Shown here one piece after another: positions 9,243 to 16,966 of a stretch of DNA of 16,966 nt. Both the position numbers and the translations under genes were made by a program. Position 1 is the stretch's first letter; the number at the start of each line of letters is the position of its first letter. The notes beneath the pieces were generated by a model. It did not search any database. It was given only the letters and a program-made list of their open reading frames with translations, and was not told where the DNA came from. Location of the stretch: contig JAMOTX010000120.1 of NCBI GenBank assembly GCA_027062145.1, forward strand, positions 1 through 16,966, given 5' to 3'. Origin of the DNA: Candidatus Altimarinota bacterium (lineage in GTDB: Bacteria > Patescibacteriota > Gracilibacteria > BD1-5 > UBA6164).

Positions 9243-10103
9243 ATGAGTATTTTAGCAAAATTAACAGAAGACATAAACGTTGGAAAATTCACAGAAATGT
9301 GAGACCAATTGGAAAATCAAGCTGAAAGATTAGCAAAACTGATGGATATCAATAAAAAAATTATTGAAAATACATTAGAATTTAATGCTATCAACAATTC
9401 TGCAAACAATGTTGATTACTCATGAAAAGCAAAAGAAGAAATTTGAAACACAATTAATAATGAAGTTTATAAACCAAAAGAAGTAATAAATAAAATAGAA
9501 GACAAAGTAGAAACAGAAAATAAGATAAAAGAATTAATTTACAAAGACGAACAATACACTCCAACAAAAACTCAAAAAAATCAAGCTGATAAAATTATAT
9601 CAAAAGTAAAAAAAGATGAACCTATAATTGAAAAAACAATTTGATGAGTTCAAATTGATTTAAATAAAATCACCTCAGAAAGCAAAAGTTCTAAAGTAGA
9701 TTCTAGTTCAGATAAAACTATAAAAACTGATACTACAAGTTGAATTTCAATATGATGAGTTCAAATTGATTTAAATAAAATAACTTCAGAAAAAAAATCT
9801 GATGAAGGAAATATAGTACAAGATTCTATAGAACAAAAAGAAACAAATAAAGAAGTAGAAATTAAAAATGAGGAACTTACTACTGAAAAAGTTACTACTG
9901 AAGAAGTGAAAAAAGCTGATTGATGAATTATGATAGATATTAATTCTTTAACTTCTTCTAAGTCAGATAATGATAATAAAAAAGAAGTAGCATCTAAAAC
10001 AGCTGAAGAAATAGAAGCTGAAAAGTTATTAAGTCAAGCTGCAAATAGTGAAGATTCAGATGATGAAAACTCAAATAAAATAGACTTATCAAAAATTATG
10101 TAA
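9243..10103 (+). CDS. Uncharacterised low-complexity protein with repeated GGVQIDLNKITS motifs
   Basis: A 286-residue acidic/lysine-rich protein with no signal peptide and no membrane helix, so probably cytoplasmic. Residues 1-50 look helical (MSILAKLTEDINVGKFTEMG, then a region with LENQAERLAKLMDINKKIIE). From about residue 100 it appears disordered (Lys, Glu, Asp, Ser, Thr, Asn). In this tail one motif recurs: IGGVQIDLNKITSE at 133-146 and identically at 170-183, a diverged GGIMIDINSLTSSK at 227-240, and a half-copy IDLSKIM as the last seven residues. Each double glycine in the three full copies is TGA-TGA. In all, 10 of 12 Gly codons are TGA. Regularly spaced identical motifs in a disordered tail suggest docking sites for one partner, but that is inference. 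It is a separate unit ending in a strong terminator (10102-10140). I recognise no family. Confidence 0.88.
9642..9781 (+). repeat. 29-bp direct repeat encoding the GGVQIDLNK motif
   Basis: Positions 9642-9670 and 9753-9781 are identical over 29 bp, starting TGATGAGTTCAAATTGATTT, 111 bp (37 codons) apart and in frame. The match continues with a few differences through the TSE residues. Identical synonymous codons suggest a fairly recent duplication and not just protein-level constraint. The third protein-level copy (about 9921-9962) has diverged in DNA. Confidence 0.9.
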
Positions 10104-10140
10104 AATAAAACTAGATTTAACCTAGTTTTATTTTTTTTTT
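10102..10140 (+). terminator. Rho-independent terminator after the motif-repeat gene
   Basis: The stem pairs AAAACTAG (10107-10114) with CTAGTTTT (10122-10129), extended by A/T pairs on both sides, with loop ATTTAAC and a run of T to 10140. It overlaps the TAA stop at 10101-10103. It separates this gene from mltG. Confidence 0.88.
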
Positions 10141-10143
10141 GAT

Positions 10144-10149
10144 TATAAT
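10144..10149 (+). promoter_or_regulatory. Possible -10 for mltG
   Basis: TATAAT lies 30 nt upstream of the mltG start and just past the preceding terminator. No good -35 is visible; the expected position overlaps the terminator stem. mltG needs its own promoter if that terminator is efficient. Confidence 0.35.
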
Positions 10150-10179
10150 AATAAAAATATGATTTAAATAATAAAAATA

Positions 10180-11262
10180 ATGTTTAAAAATTTTAAAAGA
10201 AAAAGAATAATAAGAGGGGTTAATATAAACGCAGAAACTGTTATTATTAATAAAACTAATAATATTACTAAAATATTATTAGTTTTGTTAATTCTTATTA
10301 TTTGAACAAGCTTTTATATTAAAACATCTTATGATAATTTTAAAGATAGATCATTAATACAAAAAGAAATAATTATAGCAGTGAAGCATTGATATAATAT
10401 AAACGATTTATCTAATGAATTGAAATTAAATAAAAATTTCTTAAAAATCTATCTTAAAAAAAATAATCCAGATTTTAAATTAATTGCATGAAATTTTAAA
10501 ATAAGTAAATGAGCGAATATTGAACAGATATTAATTGATTTACAAAAACCAATAATAGAAAATGAGATTAATATTACTATACTTGAATGATGGAACGTAT
10601 ATGATATAGACCATTTTTTAACTAAAAAATGATTAATAGAAAAATATGATTACATAAAATATATAACTAATAGTGAAAAAATAAAACAACTTACTAAATT
10701 CTTTCCTTTCCTTAAATGACTTAATACATTAGAATGATATTTATATCCAGATACTTACACAGTTATATCAAATAATTTTAAAATAAATGTTTTTGTAATA
10801 AAACAATTAGATAATTTTGAGCAAAAAGTTTATAATAAAATATTATCTAAACATGATAATGAAACAATTCAAGATGTATTAAAATTAGCAAGTATAGTTG
10901 AAAAAGAAGAAAAGAATATAGCAGAAAAATCAACTGTTGCATGAATATTAAAGAAAAGATTAAATAATTGATGGATGATATGAGCTGATATTACTGTATG
11001 TTACCCTCATAAACTTACTGCTAATGAGTGTAAAATGGTAATAACAAAATATATTAATGAAAAATCAGAATACAATACAAGAACTATGTCTGGATTACCT
11101 AAAACTCCTATCTGAAACCCAAGTTTTGAAACGATAAATGCCACTTTATATTCAAAAAATACTAGTCATTGGTTTTATTTACATGATACTAAAACATGAA
11201 AAATATACTATGCTGATAGTAATGAATGACATACAATAAATAAAAACCGTTATCTAAGATAA
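10180..11262 (+). CDS. mltG: Endolytic murein transglycosylase MltG (YceG family)
   Basis: A 360-residue inner-membrane enzyme that cleaves nascent glycan strands and is thought to set peptidoglycan chain length. Residues 1-30 are cytoplasmic and basic, and 31-47 form one transmembrane helix (KILLVLLILIIGTSFYI). A LysM-like N-terminal part follows, then LEGWNVYDIDHFL, LEGYLYPDTYTV (184-195) and the catalytic SIVEKEE (238-244), which corresponds to the motif holding the essential Glu218 of E. coli MltG. The end has GLPKTPIGNPS and a region with SHWFYLHDTKTGKIYYA. The YceG order is complete. Fourteen of 16 glycines are TGA-coded, including those in LEG and GNP. The start at 10180 is the only ATG that gives a cytoplasmic tail and helix; an upstream ATG (10159) meets TAA at once. 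The gene converges on the macroglobulin gene. Confidence 0.95.
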
Positions 11263-11270
11263 CGGTTTTT
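11242..11270. terminator. Bidirectional terminator shared by mltG and the macroglobulin gene
   Basis: A perfect 13-bp stem (AAAAACCGTTATC / GATAACGGTTTTT) with a 3-nt loop TAA at 11255-11257. T-rich tracts follow on both strands. The mltG codons from the last Asn-Arg-Tyr-Leu-Arg and its stop (11260-11262) are inside the hairpin. The macroglobulin stop (11278) lies only 8 bp away on the other strand, so one hairpin can end both convergent transcripts. Confidence 0.85.
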
Positions 11271-11277
11271 ATTTTAA

Positions 11278-14200
11278 TTATTTTATTATAAATGTTTTTC
11301 ATTTATCTCTACCAAAAACTTCTACATTATAAAATTCTGAAATTCTTGTTGGTTTTATAGAATATTCTCATGAATGAGTAAGTCTAATCAAATATGTAAA
11401 TTCAAAAATTCATGAATGCATTTTTTGTTTATAACCAAAAATTCTATCTGTTCTATATTCTAATTTTTCGAAATAAAAATTATTTCATTCTACTTCTTTT
11501 TTAGATGAAGTATCTAAATTAGGATTTACTAATTCAACTCAAGCAGGGATAAATCATTCAAAAGCAACTTTATCTCTTGTCTCAGTCGTGATAATTTTGT
11601 TTTTTGCAATTAATAAATCTCATACATTTCAATCCTTAACTTCTGATATATATTCAAAAATATTTTTAGAATATATTAATTCATCAAAACTTATTTTTTT
11701 ATCTAAATAATCAATCCATTCTTTATTTTTTTCTGCTTCTATTTTTTTATATTCATCATATTTAAAATATTTTGTTTCTACAAAAAATCATTCATCACGA
11801 GCCTTTATTTCTGATGCATTTTTATAGTAACTTAGATTTAAATCATAATAAATTACTCAATTTCATAATTTATCAATAACAAAAGAATTTTCATCTTTTA
11901 TTGTATCAAGATTTATTACTTTAGAATATACTTCTAACTTATTATCATTATTAAATTTTCTTTCTTCTATTAATTCATTATTTAATTTAATCTTTGTGAA
12001 ATTTTTAATATTTTTTAATTCAGCACTAGATTCTAAATATTTAGTAATAGCTCTTATTACTGAAATATTATCACTTGTTGAACCAAAATTTCAATTTTTC
12101 TTTTCTCAAATAATCCATCTAATTACATTATCTATAATCTTATCTATATCACTAAATTCATTTACTCAAATAATCGAAATAGCATCTAATAAAGAAACTG
12201 TATTTTGTAATCTAGAATAATAATCACTTTTACCTAAATACGCTCACTTAGGATTAAAAACTAATTCTTCTGAAATAATTTTATCAATTATCTTTTTGGC
12301 TTCAGTTTTAAGATTATTTTTTTCTATTTTTGTTATTTGTTTTAAATTAAATAATTTAGCAATTACTTTTACTTTTTCTAAATTAATAGAATTATTAATA
12401 TTTTTAAAATTTATTAATTTAAACATTTTATATGCTTCATAATCAGTATTATCAAAAGATAATATAGCTGATACAGCTTTTAATCTATTTAATTCGCTAT
12501 ATTTACAATTATTATAGTTTGTTACTCTACATCATTCTCTACTATTTAAATAAAACCTGTTTTTCAAATACTTAATTGTATCAAAATATGTTTTTTCATC
12601 TAAACTATATCAAACACTTTTAATGTTAGCTCAACTTTCTAATATATAACTACTTAATCAAAAATTAGAATAATTATTTCAATAATTAATATCATAGAAA
12701 TATACAAATCATCAATCATTTTTTTGATATTTTCTAATATTAACTAGATACTCTTTAATCACTTGATCAAGTGATTTATTTTTATATCAAACATATTCTC
12801 ATACCCAATATTTGATCATTTTTGTTTTAAAATCAAAATCTTCTCAAACTGACGAATATAATTTTTTAATAAATACATTTGGCATTATAGCTGATGTTTT
12901 TTGTTCACTACAACCATAAGGATATTTATTCAAATATTCAATTCAATCAAGTATTGAATTAAGTAATGTTATTGAATAATTAATAGTTAATTTTCAACTA
13001 GATTTTATAATATTACCTAAGCTGATTTTTTCCTCAAAACTTAATTCTTTTGTTTTTCAAAAAGTTGAAACGTACTCAGGAGTACTTACTTCAATAATTT
13101 TTACAAATTTTTCTATTTCATCTACTTGTTCTAAATCAATAGGACTAGCTTTTATGTTTATTTTTGATGTGAATATTCAAGAATTATCACTTATTCAAAT
13201 ATCATTAATTTTTACTTTAAAATTAATAGTTTTACTTCAACCATCTTCTATCTTTACTGATTTAACATTATCTCAAATTATTTCAGCATTAGTTATATTT
13301 AATTCAACATTAAATGTTTTATTTTCTCATGTTTTATTAAAAACAACTGGTGATAAAACTATAGTATCATTAGAACCAAAGAATCTTGGTAAATTATCAT
13401 TTATAAGTAATTTTTTAGAAGTAATAATTGTTTCATAATTAACTCATACTTTAGTATCACTTTTTGTATTTGCTAATACCTCAATAACCCATGTAGTTAA
13501 GTTATCAGGTAATTTACTTGTTTGAATTCTTAATACTCAATTTTTATCAGTAATTCATGAAGATTGCCAAAATGCAGTATCTTTAAATTCTCATCTTTTT
13601 TTCTTACTATTTCATCATTTTATTTGATCTCATGCTCATCATTTTTCACCATTACTATTATCTTTAACTTCCAATTTTTCAATTATATTTTTAAGTGAAC
13701 TATATGTAGATATACCTAAATATCTTTTTAAATCATAAAAGAAAGCATATGGATTTTTCTTAGGGTTTCACTTTAATGCTAATAAACTTTCATCAACTAA
13801 AGATATACTAACATCAGAATTTTTAACTGGATTTCATAAGTAATCTTTAATCAAAATATCTAACTGAACAAAATCTCAAGGTAAATAATCTTTTTTATCT
13901 GTTTTAATATCAATTGTTAATTTCTTATAATCAGTGTTAACTTTAGTAACAACTAATGCTCTTTTGTAGACTGGAAGAGGATTATTTATTTCTGATCAAA
14001 TCAAAAATGTTTTCAAATAATAATTTGGATAATAATTATCTTTTACATCTATTATTATTTTATCTGAAAAACTTTTAATGTCGTGAACAAAATAGTTTAA
14101 TATATCATTATCTTTTTCAACTATAATTAAAGCTTTTCAAGAATTAATAGGAGTTTTAAGCATATATTCAGCTTTATCTCCTATCTTAACTTGTACTTTT

Positions 14201-16966
14201 TCAGCTACAAATTCAGTTATATCATTATTAGAATTATGCCATTCTATGTAATCATTTCATGCAACATAAATAGTTTTTGAAGAAATGAATTCTTTTCAAT
14301 TTTCTCATGTATAAATTGCTTTTATTTCATATTCTCAAGAAGTTTTTGTTTTTATAGTTTTTGAAAATAATCATTTTTTATCAGAAATAATTTTAGTAGT
14401 TGACTCAAGTTTTTCATCTAATGAGTAATCATTATAAAATACTCAATCTACTCATTTCTTTTTAACTGACTTCCATTCTTTTTTAATTAATTCTATTTTA
14501 GCTTTTGTAAAAGATTTTTCTTTTGCATCAAAATCTAAAATAACTCAATTAATTTCAATTCATTTATTTAATGAATTATAATATTTTGATTTAATTCAAA
14601 TATAAGAATCTGTATTATGTAAAACTTTAGAAACAGTTTTTGACACTACTCTTTTTGTATCAGGATCAGTTACATCAAATGAAAAATTATATATTTTTTC
14701 TCCTTTAATTTTTTCTCCTTTAAAATCATAACTAAAGTCGTATTTTCAATTATTATCAATTTTGAATTTTCATGATTTAATTAATTGGTCACTATAATTA
14801 CAATATCCCCAGTAAATACAATCAAAATACCTATATCATTCTCAAAAATTATAATCAGAATAGCCCTTAGCATCGAAAAAGTAATTTTGAGTTAATACAC
14901 TATATTCTCAAGTGGTATTTAATATTTTTCAACCAAAATAATATTCAGGTAATACTTTTAAATTTAATTTATCACCTAACGTATATTTATCTCATTTATA
15001 TTCTATATTTACTTTAAAAGTAGGTTTTCTATATTCTTCTATATGAAAAAATGCATTATTTCTAACTAATGACATATTTTTTCAATTTTGAAAATTAAAT
15101 CTAAATCTAAACTTTCACAAATCAACTTCTGTTGGCAAAATAAAATTTCAAGTAAAATTACTATTATTATCAATAATTACCTTCTTAGTAGTGATTATTT
15201 TTCCTGAAGGTCAAATAAGTTCTATTTTAGCATTTTTTATATCAGTCGCTGTATATCAACTAGATTTAAATTCTCTAAGTATTCATTTGAAATAAACTGT
15301 GTCACCTGGTTTATATATAGGTCTTTCAGTATATAAATATAAATATTTTTTTTCTGCAGTTGTTTCTCAAGAAATATATTTAAATCAATAATTTGATAAA
15401 TGATCATTTCTTAAATCTATAAATCAAATACTAGAAGTATCTTTTTTGTCATTAACTAAAATATAATCAAAATTTTCTTCATCATTATTAAATTCAAATA
15501 CCTTAGTTTTATTATTTAAAATTGGTTTCAAATTTAATTCTTCAACTTTTCATCATAAATATCTTCAATATCAGTTTCATTTATAAAACTTAAAATCTAT
15601 ATCTGTTTTTTGATTTCATTTAAAATCAGTAACAAATAATAATTCTTTATTTACACCATTCTCAAAAACTAATGATAAGTTTGACCTAATATAAATATTT
15701 TCAAATTCATTTATATTTTCAAAAGAATTATCTTTTCTTGTTTTTATAACCTTACTTCATTTAACTAATATAAAATTAGATTTAAATTCTTTTTTTAAAA
15801 AATCTTTTTCTAAATCAAATTTATTAAATGTTAAATTCCAATTATGATTTTTCACCTCTACAAATCATGATTTTTCATTTATACACTTTGGCATAAATCA
15901 TTTTTTCCAATGATTATTATCATAATCTATAAATCATATTTCATTCATTTCACAAACTTCTAATTTAACTTTATCTAAATTTATAGTTTGAAGATTTACT
16001 ATTATAGGTAAATCATTAGGTATTACATTTATGTCTTTAGCTACCGAAGAATATAAATACTTATCTTCTTCTAAGATATTTCATGTTTTTCAATCAATTT
16101 CGAATTTAGTATCTAATTTATTTCAATACTTGTCTTCAAAATCATTGTTAATTATAAGCTTATAATCACTATTTGGATTTAATCTTGTATTTAATACATA
16201 TAAATATTCTCATTTATTAGCTTTTCTACAATATCATTTTTCTTTGAGATAACGATTCCCTTTCTTTGAAAAAGTTTTCGCTTCGCTTGAATAAGTTTTT
16301 TTTCAATACAAAGTTTCATCCTTACTTTTTCAATAATTCAAACTTTCAGTTTCAATTTTACGAGGTATATATTCATAATCAGTAATAGATACTTTTCTAG
16401 TATCAGGCTTACTAGAAAATATTTTATCTCATAAATTCCAATAGTTATTTATATCATTTGATAAATATAAACAAGATTTTGAATAATTAATAAAACTAAA
16501 ATCTTTTACTACAAGTTTATCAGAAGTATAAAACATAAAAGTTTTATCTTCTTTTACATATTTATTAATTTCTTTATTAACAGTTAATCAATAACTAGTA
16601 CTATTTTCTAGTTTACTATTTAAAATTAATTTAACTTTTTTCTTGTTTAAAAATTTATTATATTCATTTGTTTCTTCATTATATTTTTCATCTTCTATAT
16701 AACTTAATTTAAAATTTATCTTTTTTCAATCACTATTTTTAAAATCAAAAAAATCATTATTTAACACAACTTCTTCTTCAAAACTCAAATTAAAAAATAT
16801 ATTTTTAACTGGTATTTTATTTCAATTTTTAGTATAAAAAAATCTAGTATCTATAAGTGCTCCTGTTTCCGAATAAATATTTCTATAAACTTGTACTCTA
16901 TTTAAAAATCAAAAACTACGAATATTTTTATTTAAAATACTTTTTTCTTCACATTCTCTAATTGCT
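11278..16966 (-). CDS. Giant bacterial alpha-2-macroglobulin with thioester (5'-truncated by window edge)
   Basis: I read every codon of this frame; it is open for 1,895 residues to the right edge when TGA = Gly. The family traps proteases: cleavage of a bait region exposes a reactive thioester. In visible numbering: about 545 residues of N-terminal MG-like domains; TERPIYKPGD and VYFKGILREF (546-565); EYRKPTF (644-650); KTDKKDYLPGD and VDESLLAL (1057-1064); a Gly/Lys-rich putative bait (about 1096-1125, ending NSKKKRGEF) just before DTAFWQ; LTTWVIEVLA; LPRFFGSNDTI; the thioester PYGCSEQ (Cys1352, 12901-12918); NDGGFVYF of the alpha-toroid domain; and a C-terminal domain with IPAGVELVNP and FEFTYLIRLTHSGEYSIKP. 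The signal peptide lies outside the window. In 11281-11820 Gly is 9 TGA to 2 GGN. No penicillin-binding protein 1C is adjacent here; the convergent neighbour is mltG. Confidence 0.95.

Noticed and set aside
9642..9781. CRISPR-like direct repeats
   Set aside because: Only two copies with a 29-bp match, in frame inside a coding sequence and encoding the same peptide motif; no array.
11996..12220. Plus-strand ORF of 74 codons opposite the macroglobulin
   Set aside because: Lies antisense to a continuous, conserved coding frame; its hydrophobic content mirrors Lys/Asn/Asp codons on the other strand.
13154..13438. Plus-strand ORF of 94 codons opposite the macroglobulin
   Set aside because: Antisense to the LPRFFGSNDTI and neighbouring domains; apparent membrane-like composition is a by-product of the opposite-strand codons.
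1..16966. Mycoplasma/Spiroplasma code (TGA = Trp)
   Set aside because: TGA falls on conserved glycines (LEGYLYP, GPGGLTRE, IPAGVEL), while conserved tryptophans use TGG.

Overview
The window comes from a very AT-rich bacterium that reads UGA as glycine (genetic code 25), so it is a member of Candidatus Absconditabacteria (SR1) or Gracilibacteria (Patescibacteria/CPR). With UGA as a stop, every long gene here falls into short pieces. With UGA as glycine, complete reading frames appear, and the recoded positions land on invariant glycines: the HIT active site (GQEVMHIHLHL), RpoC (NLLAPSSGEP), RpoB (ELQSIGLDL), MltG (LEGYLYPDTY) and the macroglobulin (IPAGVEL). TGG is still used for tryptophan, which rules out the mycoplasma code. 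All gene coordinates below assume UGA = Gly and stops TAA/TAG only.

Layout. Positions 1-799 (minus strand) hold a tight three-gene cluster: a small two-helix membrane protein, a compact HIT-family nucleotide hydrolase, and the start of a probable lipoprotein/solute-binding protein that runs off the left edge. A divergent promoter region (about 817-899) separates it from a 124-residue acidic helical protein (941-1315, plus strand). Back-to-back terminators follow, and then the RNA polymerase genes on the minus strand: rpoC (1395-5426) and rpoB (5473-8934), both complete. A 308-bp intergenic region (8935-9242) has unusually high GC for a spacer here. It probably carries the rpoBC promoter and either a small RNA or a 51-codon ORF.

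On the plus strand, 9243-10103 encodes an unrecognised, probably disordered protein with a repeated GGVQIDLNKITS-type motif. The MltG endolytic transglycosylase follows (10180-11262). A bidirectional terminator that overlaps the mltG stop separates it from a giant bacterial alpha-2-macroglobulin on the minus strand (11278-16966; at least 1,895 residues, N-terminus beyond the right edge), which has an intact YGCSEQ thioester motif and a candidate bait region.

How it fits together. The central block is core transcription machinery. The right half concerns the cell envelope: MltG cuts nascent peptidoglycan strands, and the macroglobulin is a protease-trapping surface or periplasmic protein. A macroglobulin would make sense in a cell that lives attached to other bacteria, but that lifestyle is inferred from the lineage and not seen in the DNA. 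None of the eight starts examined has a Shine-Dalgarno sequence, and TGA makes up most glycine codons in the sampled envelope and accessory genes but a minority in a sampled part of rpoB.
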